In this document: positions 1 to 6,880 of the stretch, in pieces | Position numbering within the stretch: the first letter of the stretch is position 1 | How the letters are laid out: each line of letters begins with the position of its first letter | Assembly (NCBI GenBank): GCA_964385645.1 | Contig: CAYLPT010000123.1 | Span: 1-47,245, forward strand | Direction: 5' to 3' | DNA: 47,245 nt | DNA from: CAYLPT01 sp964385645 | Lineage (GTDB): Bacteria; Armatimonadota; Hebobacteria; Hebobacterales; Hebobacteraceae | Notes under the pieces: generated by a model | What the model saw: the letters and a program-made list of their open reading frames with translations, nothing else | The model's database searches: none | What the model was told of the DNA's origin: nothing | Position numbers and translations under genes: made by a program

Positions 1-207
1 GGAGACGAGGGCGCCCGCCGCCCCGCCCGCCAGGGCCGCGGCGACGAAGTCGTGCCCGTCGTGACGCTCGCCCCGCAGGGCGACGAAGAGCTCTCCGCCC
101 TGCATGGACCGGGTGTCGGTGGACACGCCGCGCACCATCACGTGGCCGTCGCCCACCAAGCGTCCGGACGTTATCTCGGCCACCGCCTGGAGGGAGAGCT
201 CAAGCAC
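1..207 (-). CDS. murF: UDP-N-acetylmuramoyl-tripeptide--D-alanyl-D-alanine ligase, N-terminal part (cut by window)
   Basis: Only the first 69 codons are inside the window. The translation begins MLELSLQAVAEITSGRL and continues to a TDTR motif, a GGELFVALRGER stretch and HDGHDFV. This is the N-terminal substrate-binding domain pattern of MurF. MurF adds D-Ala-D-Ala to the UDP-MurNAc-tripeptide in the cytoplasm, the last cytoplasmic step of the muropeptide. The start is a GTG at 207-205 that overlaps the end of murE by 8 bases in another frame, implying translational coupling. Position directly after murE in a mraZ-to-murF series supports the call. The ATP-binding and C-terminal domains lie beyond the left edge. 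Confidence 0.88.
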   Translation of the reverse strand, partial: MLELSLQAVAEITSGRLVGDGHVMVRGVSTDTRSMQGGELFVALRGERHDGHDFVAAALAGGAAGALVS

Positions 208-1732
208 TGCCGCCTCCCTCAAGCTCCCGCAGGGCCGCCTCCGCCTGCTCCCGGTCGTCGAAGTGCAGCCGGCGCTCGCCGATGATCTGATAGTCCTCGT
301 GGCCCTTGCCAGCGATGAGCACCAGGTCCTGCGGCCCCGCCTCCGCCACGGCGAGCCGGATCGCCCGCGCCCGGTCGGGCTCGACCAAGCAGCGGTCTCG
401 CGCCTCCGCCGGGATGCCGGCCGCAATCTCGGCGATGATCGCCTCGGGGGGCTCGCTCCGGGGGTTGTCGGAGGTGATGATGCAGCGCTCGGCGAGCCGG
501 CTCGCCAGCTCGCCCATCACCGGCCGCTTCCTGCGGTCGCGATCGCCGCCGCATCCGAAGACGACGATCACGCGGCCGCGGGTCAGCTCCCTCGCCGCCT
601 CCAGCGCGCGGGAGAGCGCATCCGGCGAGTGGGCGTAGTCTACGACCACGTTCCGGCTGCCGGACGGGACACGCTCGAAGCGCCCGCGCACGGGCTCCAT
701 AGCCTCCAGCCCAGCGCGGATCTGCTCGGGCGGGAACCCCAGCCCCGCCGCGGCGGCGGCCGCCGCCAGCGCGTTCGACACGTTGAACCTTCCCACCAGT
801 CGCATCTCCACCGGCCCGCCGCCGCCTGGCAGGGTGAGGCCGAACCGCGTCCCCTCCGCGCTGAGCTCCACCCGCTCGGCCCGGCAGTCGGCCAGCGCCT
901 CGAGGCCATACGTCAGGGTCCGCCCCCGCGCCCGGCGGGCGACCTCTCGGCCGGCCGGGTCGTCGAGGTTCACGGCGTTGACGCGCTCGCCGGCCCGGGG
1001 CAGGAACTGCTCCTCCTCAAAGAGCCTGGCCTTGGTCGCCAGGTACTCCTCCATGTCCCGGTGGAAGTCCAAGTGCTCGGGTGTGAGATTGGTGAACACG
1101 GCGGCCGCGAAGCGGCACCCATCCACCCGGTGGAGCGCCAGCGCGTGGGAGGACACCTCCATCGCGGCATGGGTCGCGCCGGCCTCCAGCAGCTCGGCGA
1201 GCAGGCCCTGCAGGTCCACCGCCTCCGGGGTGGTGTGCACCGGGCGCCGCCGCTGGCCGCCGATGCGATACTCGATGGTGCCGATGACACCACTCTCCCG
1301 GCCGGCCGCGCGGAAGATCGCGTCCAACATCAGCGCGGTGGTCGTCTTGCCATTGGTGCCGGTGACCCCGGCGAGCGTCAGGCGGGAGGAGGGGTCATCG
1401 TAGAAGGCGCGGGCAAGCTCCGCCATCGCCTGTCTGCTGTCCCCCACGACGCCGATCGCGCCGCCGGCCGGCGGGCGCAGGCCCTGCTCCCGCCCCGCCT
1501 GCACGACGAGCGCCACGGCGCCGCGCTCAAGGGCCTGGGCGACGAAGTCGTGCCCGTCCGCGCGCTCGCCCCGCACGCAGATGAAAGCATCCCCGGGGGC
1601 GACCCGGCGGGAGTCGTACGCCAGGCCGGTGATCCTCACCGCGCCCTCGCCGATGACGCGCGCGCCTGGCACCGCCTCGAGCAGTGACGAGAACGGCTTC
1701 GCCCGCGCCCGGCCTGTTCGCTGTCCTCCCAC
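200..1732 (-). CDS. murE: UDP-N-acetylmuramoyl-tripeptide synthetase (MurE)
   Basis: Mur ligase of 510 residues, the normal size for MurE. It adds the third amino acid of the peptidoglycan stem peptide to UDP-MurNAc-L-Ala-D-Glu, using ATP, in the cytoplasm. The ATP-binding loop TGTNGKT is at residues 124-130 and the likely carbamylated lysine lies in ATKARLF near 234. A DNPR motif at 422-425 is known from enzymes that add meso-diaminopimelate rather than lysine, so a DAP-type wall is inferred. The start used is GTG at 1732. It has only a distant purine-rich stretch upstream, so the exact start is uncertain. The stop overlaps the start of murF. ftsI lies 43 bases upstream in the same direction. 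Confidence 0.93.
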   Translation of the reverse strand: MGGQRTGRARAKPFSSLLEAVPGARVIGEGAVRITGLAYDSRRVAPGDAFICVRGERADGHDFVAQALERGAVALVVQAGREQGLRPPAGGAIGVVGDSRQAMAELARAFYDDPSSRLTLAGVTGTNGKTTTALMLDAIFRAAGRESGVIGTIEYRIGGQRRRPVHTTPEAVDLQGLLAELLEAGATHAAMEVSSHALALHRVDGCRFAAAVFTNLTPEHLDFHRDMEEYLATKARLFEEEQFLPRAGERVNAVNLDDPAGREVARRARGRTLTYGLEALADCRAERVELSAEGTRFGLTLPGGGGPVEMRLVGRFNVSNALAAAAAAAGLGFPPEQIRAGLEAMEPVRGRFERVPSGSRNVVVDYAHSPDALSRALEAARELTRGRVIVVFGCGGDRDRRKRPVMGELASRLAERCIITSDNPRSEPPEAIIAEIAAGIPAEARDRCLVEPDRARAIRLAVAEAGPQDLVLIAGKGHEDYQIIGERRLHFDDREQAEAALRELEGGGSA

Positions 1733-1775
1733 GGCAGTGCGCGCCCCCTGTCGCCATCATTATACTACCGCGGCC

Positions 1776-3533
1776 CTAGCCGCGCCGCTCGGCCGCCGAC
1801 CGCCCCGCGAACTCCGGCGACTCCGGGGGCACCCGCAGGTGGGTCAGCGTGCGCTCACAGATCGCCCGGAACACCGGCGCCGCCACCAGCCCCCCATAGT
1901 ACTGCCCCTGGGGCTCGTCCACCACCACCAGGATCGCCACCCTGGGCCGCCGCACCGGCGCGTGGCCCACGAAGGAGCTCACGTACTTGCCCGGTGCGTA
2001 GCCCCGCCCGGGGAGCGCCTTCTGCGCGGTGCCCGTCTTGCCCGCCACCCGGCGGCCCTCCACCGCCGCCCGCGTCCCCGTGCCCTCCGTCACCGCGCGC
2101 TCGAGCATGGCGTTGACGCGCCGACAGGTGGCCTCCGACAGCAGCCGCTCCCCCGGCTCCGGCTCCCGGCGCGTCACCGTGCCGTCGGCCTCCCGGACCA
2201 GGGCGACGATATGCGGCCGCACCCGCAGACCGCCGTTGGCGACCGCGCAGTAGGCCGACAGGAGCTGCAGCGGCGTCACGCTGACCCCCTGCCCGAAGCC
2301 GACGTTCGCCAGCTGCACCTCGGACCAGCGCTCGGGCGGAGACAGCAGGCCGGGCGATTCGCCGGCCAGCTCGATGCCGGTGCGTACACCGAAGCCGAAC
2401 CGCCGCGCCCATTCGTGCATCCGCTTCGCCCCCAGGCGCAGCGCCACCGTCGCCATGCCCACGTTGCACGACTTCACAACCATCGCGTCAAGGTCCACCT
2501 CGCCGTGGGCGCGGGTTCCCGCCTGCATCGTGCAACTGATCGTTCTCCTGCCCACCGAGCGGGTCCCCGTGCACCGGTAGCGTTCCCCCGACGACATCAG
2601 GCCCTCCTCGAGCGCGGCGCAGGCGGTGAACACCTTGAACGTCGAGCCTGGCTCATAGGGGGCGACGACGGCGTCGCTCACCCAGGTGCTGGGCGGGTAC
2701 TCGGCGTACTCGTTCGGGTCGAAGCCAGGGTATGTCGCCAGGGCCAACACCTCGCCGGTGGCCGGATCCATGACCACCGCGGTGCCGCCGCGGGCGCCGG
2801 CCGCCTCCACCCCGCGGCGGAGTTCCTCCTCCGCGATGGCCTGGATCTCGAGGTCAATGGTGAGCACCACGCTGGCGCCGGGGGTCATGTCCTCGGTGAC
2901 CATGGTGAGGCTCGGGATCGCCTCCCGGGAGCTGGGCCGGCGGCCGTCGAGGACCACGTGCACCTGGCCGTCCACGCCGGAGAGGCGCGCGTCGAGGGCC
3001 GCCTCGATGCCCGCGAGGCCCTTCATGTCGCGGCCCACGAACCCGACGACGGGCCCCGCCAGCGGGCCGTGGGGGTAGGCGCGCTTCCAGCCGCGCTGGA
3101 CGATCAGCCCTGGTCGGTCGAGGCCCTTCACCGCCTCCGCGAGAGGCTCGTCAACGGTCTCGCGAAGGCTGACCCAGCGCGCACCGGGGCGGGCCCGGAG
3201 CTTGTGCAGAATCTGCGTGGGGGGCTGCCGCAGGAGGGGGGCCAGCTCAGCCGCCACCTTGTCCGGGTCCCGGATGAGGGCGGGGTCGGCGGCGACGGAG
3301 AAGAGCTTGAGGTTGAGGGCGAGAGGGTTGCCGCTGCGGTCGTAGATGTTCCCGCGGGGGGCGGCGATGGGCCAGCGGCGGCCGCTGGTCTCATCGGCGC
3401 GGCGCCGGTACTGCTCGTGGTCCACGACCTGGATGCACCACAGGCGCCAGGCGAGGGCCCCGAAGGCCGCGAGCGCGAGGAGCGACCAGCCGATCCCTCG
3501 TCGGGCGATCTGCGCACACGCCCTGTCGCTCAT
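1776..3533 (-). CDS. ftsI: Septal peptidoglycan transpeptidase (FtsI/PBP3, SpoVD-like)
   Basis: Class B penicillin-binding protein of 585 residues that cross-links septal peptidoglycan outside the membrane. A short cytoplasmic tail and one membrane segment (about residues 13-35) are followed by the APRGNIYDRSG box of the pedestal domain. The transpeptidase domain follows, with the nucleophile motif STFK (S297, K300), SCN (355-357) and KTGTAQ (from 499). The SxN box has Cys in the middle, which family rules allow. No PASTA repeats follow. The ATG at 3533 has a good GGAGG-type ribosome site just upstream. It lies 25 bases after ftsL and 43 before murE in the division/cell-wall operon. Confidence 0.93.
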   Translation of the reverse strand: MSDRACAQIARRGIGWSLLALAAFGALAWRLWCIQVVDHEQYRRRADETSGRRWPIAAPRGNIYDRSGNPLALNLKLFSVAADPALIRDPDKVAAELAPLLRQPPTQILHKLRARPGARWVSLRETVDEPLAEAVKGLDRPGLIVQRGWKRAYPHGPLAGPVVGFVGRDMKGLAGIEAALDARLSGVDGQVHVVLDGRRPSSREAIPSLTMVTEDMTPGASVVLTIDLEIQAIAEEELRRGVEAAGARGGTAVVMDPATGEVLALATYPGFDPNEYAEYPPSTWVSDAVVAPYEPGSTFKVFTACAALEEGLMSSGERYRCTGTRSVGRRTISCTMQAGTRAHGEVDLDAMVVKSCNVGMATVALRLGAKRMHEWARRFGFGVRTGIELAGESPGLLSPPERWSEVQLANVGFGQGVSVTPLQLLSAYCAVANGGLRVRPHIVALVREADGTVTRREPEPGERLLSEATCRRVNAMLERAVTEGTGTRAAVEGRRVAGKTGTAQKALPGRGYAPGKYVSSFVGHAPVRRPRVAILVVVDEPQGQYYGGLVAAPVFRAICERTLTHLRVPPESPEFAGRSAAERRG

Positions 3534-3558
3534 GCCTCGCCCTCCAGGGGAAGGGCGC

Positions 3559-4098
3559 TCACGGGCGGCGGTCCGGCTCCAGGCTCCCCGTGGCGGCGCT
3601 GACGCCGCTGGCCTCCGCCCGCCCTCGCACGGCGACCACCTCGGCCGCCATGGCGGCGAGCGCAGTCGCCACCCCGCGCTGGGCTTCTCCCAGGGCCACC
3701 TCGCGCGCCTCCCGCTCGCCGGCAGGCAGCACCACGTAGTCCACCTCGGCAGCGGGGTCGGCCACCCTCATGCCGATCCGCGCGGCGGTCTGCTCGACCC
3801 GCTGGCTCGATTCGGCATGTCGGATGTAGTATTCGAGAAGCGCCGCGTCCGCGCGCAGGTCCTCGATCTCTCGCCGGAGCGCGGCCGCCGCGTAGCCGCC
3901 CTGCATCACCAGCGCGCACACCACTCCGTATCCCAGGGTGAGGGAAAGGAAGAGGCCGGCGAGCACCACGGCTGCCAATCCTGGTGCGATCCCCACCGGA
4001 CGCTTGCTCGGGAGGCTGCTTGGCTGTTGTCTGGAGGATGTGGGCAGCTCCCCGATCCGGCCTTGCCACAAAGCGTGCTGCGATCCCATCGTGCTCAC
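3559..4098 (-). CDS. ftsL: FtsL-like division protein
   Basis: A 179-residue single-pass protein between rsmH and ftsI, exactly where ftsL sits in dcw operons. A basic, Ser/Pro-rich cytoplasmic tail (1-38) precedes a hydrophobic segment at about 39-63. A predicted coiled coil follows at about 70-105, ending in an ARIGM-type motif that resembles the end of the FtsL helix. FtsL partners FtsB/FtsQ and activates FtsW-FtsI at the septum. The protein extends about 60 Ala-rich residues beyond the usual FtsL length. The first start is GTG 4098, and ATG 4089 in the same frame is also possible. Sequence identity to known FtsL is low, so the call leans on topology and position. Confidence 0.72.
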   Translation of the reverse strand: MSTMGSQHALWQGRIGELPTSSRQQPSSLPSKRPVGIAPGLAAVVLAGLFLSLTLGYGVVCALVMQGGYAAAALRREIEDLRADAALLEYYIRHAESSQRVEQTAARIGMRVADPAAEVDYVVLPAGEREAREVALGEAQRGVATALAAMAAEVVAVRGRAEASGVSAATGSLEPDRRP

Positions 4099-4168
4099 CG
4101 GCCCTCTGCCTCGGTTATGTGCTGGTCTCGGACGCTGCCGACTCGCTCACCTCTGGTCCCCAGCTTGT

Positions 4169-5110
4169 CTACACCCGCTCCGCCGCCCGGAGGACCGCGG
4201 AGCGGGCGCGCGGGTTGCGCCGCCGCTCCTCCTCGGCCGGCTTCACGGCGCGCTTGGTCAGGATCCTCACCCGCGGGATCTCCCCGGACGGGAGCGGCGA
4301 GCACAGTCTGCCTGCTCTGGCCAGGCGGAACGCCCCCTTGGTTCCTCCGCCTTCGGTGCTCTGGTAGGTCAGGGCTACGATTCTGCCGCCAACCCTGGTG
4401 CGACGGATTGCTGCCTCGAGTGCTGCGCGCAGCGCGCCGAGCTCGTCGTTCACGGCAATCCTCAGCGCCATGAAGGACTTCGTGGCTGCGTGAAGGCGCC
4501 TCGGCCGCGCCCGCGGTGGTATCGCTGCTGTGACGATGGCTGCGAGCTCTGCTGTGGTGCTGATGTGGCGTTGCTGTCTTGCTTGCACGATCGCGCGTGC
4601 GATGCTTCGTGCTCGCCGCTCCCCTCCGTACTCCCGGAGAAGCGTCGCCAGCTCCTCCTCCGGCAGTTCGTTGACCAGGCGCTCCGCGGTGAGCTCCTGT
4701 TCCGGGTCCATCCGCATGTCCAAGGGCCCCTCGGCCCGGAAGCTGAAGCCCCGCTTGGCGCTCGTGAGCTGCTCCAGCGACGGCCCGCAGTCGAGCAGCA
4801 CGCCGTCCACCGACTCGACCCCGAGCCTGTCGAGTATCACCTCCAATCGTGCGTGGTTGTCCCTTATCAGCGTCACCGGCTGCCCTGCCAACCGCTTTCT
4901 CGATCTCTCGATCGCCTCCGGGTCCCGGTCAATCCCGATCAACCAGCCCCCGGGGCGCAACCGCTCGACGATCGCCGCCGCATGACCGCCCGAGCCCACT
5001 GTCGCGTCCACGATCACCTTCCCCGGCCTGCAGGCCAGGTACTCGAGCACCTGCTCCACCATCACCGGCTCGTGTCGCGCCGGCGCCGGCTCCCCCCGCT
5101 CGCTCTCCAC
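4169..5110 (-). CDS. rsmH: 16S rRNA (cytosine-1402-N4)-methyltransferase RsmH, divergent
   Basis: RsmH methylates N4 of C1402 in 16S rRNA using SAM. The GTG start at 5110 lies behind a GGGAGAGGG ribosome site, 23 bases after mraZ, and gives 313 residues, the standard length. Seen motifs are HEPVMVEQ near the start, DATVGSGGHA (SAM site), RGFSF, GPLDMRMD, ALRIAVNDEL and the NPRARSA tail. Two conserved stretches are altered: LDCGPSLEQL replaces the usual LDLGVSSxQL, and TYQSTEGGGTK stands where FHSLEDRIVK is expected. The overall fold signature and the dcw position leave the assignment firm, but activity of this variant is unproven. A longer frame extends into mraZ and is rejected. Confidence 0.88.
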   Translation of the reverse strand: MESERGEPAPARHEPVMVEQVLEYLACRPGKVIVDATVGSGGHAAAIVERLRPGGWLIGIDRDPEAIERSRKRLAGQPVTLIRDNHARLEVILDRLGVESVDGVLLDCGPSLEQLTSAKRGFSFRAEGPLDMRMDPEQELTAERLVNELPEEELATLLREYGGERRARSIARAIVQARQQRHISTTAELAAIVTAAIPPRARPRRLHAATKSFMALRIAVNDELGALRAALEAAIRRTRVGGRIVALTYQSTEGGGTKGAFRLARAGRLCSPLPSGEIPRVRILTKRAVKPAEEERRRNPRARSAVLRAAERV

Positions 5111-5133
5111 CGCCGCCCTCTCCCGCGCCCGAG

Positions 5134-5559
5134 CTAGATGCCGAGCGCGGCGGCCTTCTCGACGATGCGCTCGGGCGCAAACTGCTCCTCCTGGTAGCGC
5201 TGCCAGCGCTCCGTGGACCATACCTCGACCCGGTTGATGACGCCCCGCACCACCACGTCCCGCTCGATGCCAGCGTAGCGGCGCAGCGCGGCCGGGACGA
5301 CCACCCGGCCCTGGCGGTCCATGGAAACCTCGACGCCGCTGCTGAAGAACTGCTTGACGACGTCGCCGTTCATGTCGGTGACGCGGACCTTGTCGAGCTT
5401 CTCGGCGATCTCGCGCCACTGCTCCCAGGGAAAGAGGAAAAGACAGCCGTTCCAGCCTCGGGTCAGGAACCCGCCGTGCTGAAGGCTGTCCCGAAAGGAG
5501 CGCGGGATCGCCAGCCGTCCTCGCTCGTCAACCTGGTGCTCGACCTCGCCCGTCAGCAT
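5134..5559 (-). CDS. mraZ: Transcriptional regulator MraZ
   Basis: A protein of 141 residues with two SpoVT-AbrB-like halves: HQVDERGRLAIP near the N-terminus and VSMDRQGRVVVP in the second half. This is the classic MraZ layout. MraZ forms a ring-shaped oligomer, binds repeats upstream of its own gene and controls the division/cell-wall operon. Here it is the first gene of mraZ-rsmH-ftsL-ftsI-murE-murF. A strong promoter-like sequence lies about 90-115 bases upstream. The ATG at 5559 gives the expected MLTGEVEHQVD start. Confidence 0.95.
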   Translation of the reverse strand: MLTGEVEHQVDERGRLAIPRSFRDSLQHGGFLTRGWNGCLFLFPWEQWREIAEKLDKVRVTDMNGDVVKQFFSSGVEVSMDRQGRVVVPAALRRYAGIERDVVVRGVINRVEVWSTERWQRYQEEQFAPERIVEKAAALGI

Positions 5560-5647
5560 CCTCGATCCCGCTCTCCGCTGCTCGCCCGTCAGCCCGCTTA
5601 GGGATCACGCTGCCTTCGCGGACCCGGAATAGGGTGCAGATGGGCAG

Positions 5648-5675
5648 ATTCTACCAGTACGCGCCCACATGTCAA
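5648..5675 (-). promoter_or_regulatory. Sigma70-type promoter of the mraZ operon
   Basis: On the minus strand a perfect TTGACA (-35, 5670-5675) is followed after 16 bases by TAGAAT (-10, 5648-5653). It lies about 90 bases upstream of mraZ in an unusually AT-rich pocket. It is the best promoter match seen in the window. Confidence 0.75.
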
Positions 5676-5683
5676 GGGGTAAG

Positions 5684-5710
5684 CCAGAGTTTTCCACAGA
5701 TTTCTTCCAC
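5684..5710 (-). promoter_or_regulatory. Possible MraZ operator repeats
   Basis: Directly upstream of the mraZ -35 box, the minus strand carries two GTGGAA hexamers (5705-5710 and 5692-5697), then TCTGG (5684-5688), all in one orientation. MraZ sites in other bacteria are short G-rich direct repeats spaced by about one helical turn, upstream of mraZ. Here the spacing is 13 and then about 9-10 bases, so the match is suggestive only. Confidence 0.35.
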
Positions 5711-5872
5711 GTGCAGACGCTTGTATGCCAAACATAAGATTGTAGTATGAGCGTTTGGGTGACGTCTCTTGGGCCTAACCAGGCGCTAGTCTACTAACCG
5801 CGGCCCTCCTGTCCCGCGCCGGCGCCCGGCAGCGAAGGCGCCCGGGCGTGGCGCACCAGTGATGGAGGCTGC

Positions 5873-5901
5873 TTGCTCGACGCCGTCCGCTCTGCTAGTA
5901 T
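5873..5901 (+). promoter_or_regulatory. Weak promoter candidate for the methyltransferase gene
   Basis: TTGCTC (5873-5878), a 17-base spacer and TAGTAT (5896-5901) lie 33 bases before the ATG at 5935. The -35 matches the consensus at 3 of 6 positions and the -10 at 4 of 6. Placement is right, but the sequence is only modest. Confidence 0.35.
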
Positions 5902-5934
5902 GCTGCTGGCGCACAGCGCGCGAGGACACATCGC

Positions 5935-6774
5935 ATGTGGCGAAGGAAGAAGGCACCGGGGCCGGCCCGCTGGCCCTACCGCCTCCCCGCGGAGACTGGC
6001 CCGGCGGAGGTCGAGCACATCCGCCGCCGCGTCGAGGAGCTCACCGCCGCGGCGCAGTACGGCTGGGTTCACACCATTGACTTCGGCCCCTTCACGAAGG
6101 AGGGGGTCATGCGCGACGACTTCCTGCTCATCGCGGGCCACTGGGACGAGTGGGGCTGGTGGCCGCCCTCCCTGGCCGGGTTGCGGGTAGCCGACATCGG
6201 GTGCGCGACCGGGGGCCTCTCCCTGCTCGCCGCTCACCGGGGCGCGCGGGAGGTGCTGGCGGTGGACCAAATCGCCGAGCACCTCGACCAGTGCGCGTTT
6301 CTGGCGCAGGTCTTCGGCGTCAACACGGTGCGAACGCTCGCCGCCTCGCTCTACGACCTGCCCGGACGGGTCGAGTCGGGCGGCTTCGACCTGGTCATCC
6401 TGAGCGGGGTGCTATACCACCTGAGCGACATGCTGGTGGGGCTCTACATCATGCGGGAGCTGCTGCGGACCGGAGGGGTGCTGCTGATCGAGAGCGCCGC
6501 GGTGGAGGACCACCGGCGCTCTTACGCCAACTTCGGCCGGTTCGCCATGGGCATGTGGTGGCAGCCCACGACGCTGTGCATCAAGGATATGTGTGAGTTC
6601 ATGGGGCTCGACCGGGTGGAGGTGAGGATGTTCCGCCCCGACCGCTGCCTCGCCCGCGCCGAGAAGACCCAGGCCGGCCCCATCCTTTTCCGGCGCGGCC
6701 TCAACTACCCCTTCGAGGACCTCCGCGACGCGTCTCCCCGGAGCATGGACACCAGCCGCATGGCGCCGAGGTAG
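5935..6774 (+). CDS. Class I SAM-dependent methyltransferase (CmoB/DUF1698-like)
   Basis: A 279-residue cytoplasmic protein. Motif I VADIGCATGG is at residues 85-94, an acidic residue closing beta-2 is in VLAVDQ (about 107-112), and the post-II/motif IV region reads FDLVILSGVLYHLSDM. The GVLYHL pattern and the long N-terminal extension with several Trp residues resemble the CmoB family (tRNA uridine carboxymethyl transfer) and relatives acting on small molecules or lipids. True CmoB needs carboxy-SAM-binding residues that I cannot confirm, and no cmoA lies nearby, so the substrate is open. It stands alone, facing away from the mraZ operon. Confidence 0.8.
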   Translation: MWRRKKAPGPARWPYRLPAETGPAEVEHIRRRVEELTAAAQYGWVHTIDFGPFTKEGVMRDDFLLIAGHWDEWGWWPPSLAGLRVADIGCATGGLSLLAAHRGAREVLAVDQIAEHLDQCAFLAQVFGVNTVRTLAASLYDLPGRVESGGFDLVILSGVLYHLSDMLVGLYIMRELLRTGGVLLIESAAVEDHRRSYANFGRFAMGMWWQPTTLCIKDMCEFMGLDRVEVRMFRPDRCLARAEKTQAGPILFRRGLNYPFEDLRDASPRSMDTSRMAPR

Positions 6775-6802
6775 CGGGCCCGCTCACAGCGCCAGCCCCC
6801 GG

Positions 6803-6827
6803 AACCCCGCGCCCATCACCACCGTCC
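6803..6827. repeat. Direct repeat copy A, matching the 3' end of the polymerase gene
   Basis: A 25-base stretch identical at 24 of 25 positions to 9596-9620, in the same orientation. The other copy codes for the last residues of the DnaE-like polymerase. This copy is non-coding, between the methyltransferase gene and the SLH propeller gene. On the minus strand it would read RTVVMGAGF, against GTVVMGEGF in the polymerase. Confidence 0.7.
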
Positions 6828-6880
6828 TGCGGTGCCCCGGGGCGCTGTCTCGGGACCGCCCGTCGGCGACCGGATCAGGC

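Larger units (their letters stand above)
5560..5934. other. 375-base intergenic region between mraZ and the methyltransferase gene
   Basis: No gene is visible. The minus strand holds the mraZ leader (about 80 bases), the mraZ promoter and the possible operator. The segment 5660-5760 is clearly more AT-rich than its surroundings. The plus strand holds a weak promoter candidate at 5873-5901 for the methyltransferase gene. The rest (about 5760-5870) shows no structure I can name. Confidence 0.6.

Noticed and set aside
104..1687. Long open frame on the plus strand opposite murE
   Set aside because: GC-rich coding regions leave antisense frames open. It has no motif, is Arg/His/Pro-rich and lies exactly over a clear MurE. 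The same applies to the long antisense frames opposite ftsI, the polymerase, the beta-helix genes and the SLH genes.
1759..1764. TATAAT on the minus strand before murE
   Set aside because: A perfect -10 box, but the 17-base-upstream position reads CGGCGC, so no -35 is present. The operon structure makes a separate murE promoter unnecessary.
6781..6880. Short coding remnant on the minus strand reading RTVVMGAGF
   Set aside because: Only about 30 codons are open and no start or wider homology is seen; treated as a repeat copy and not as a gene.
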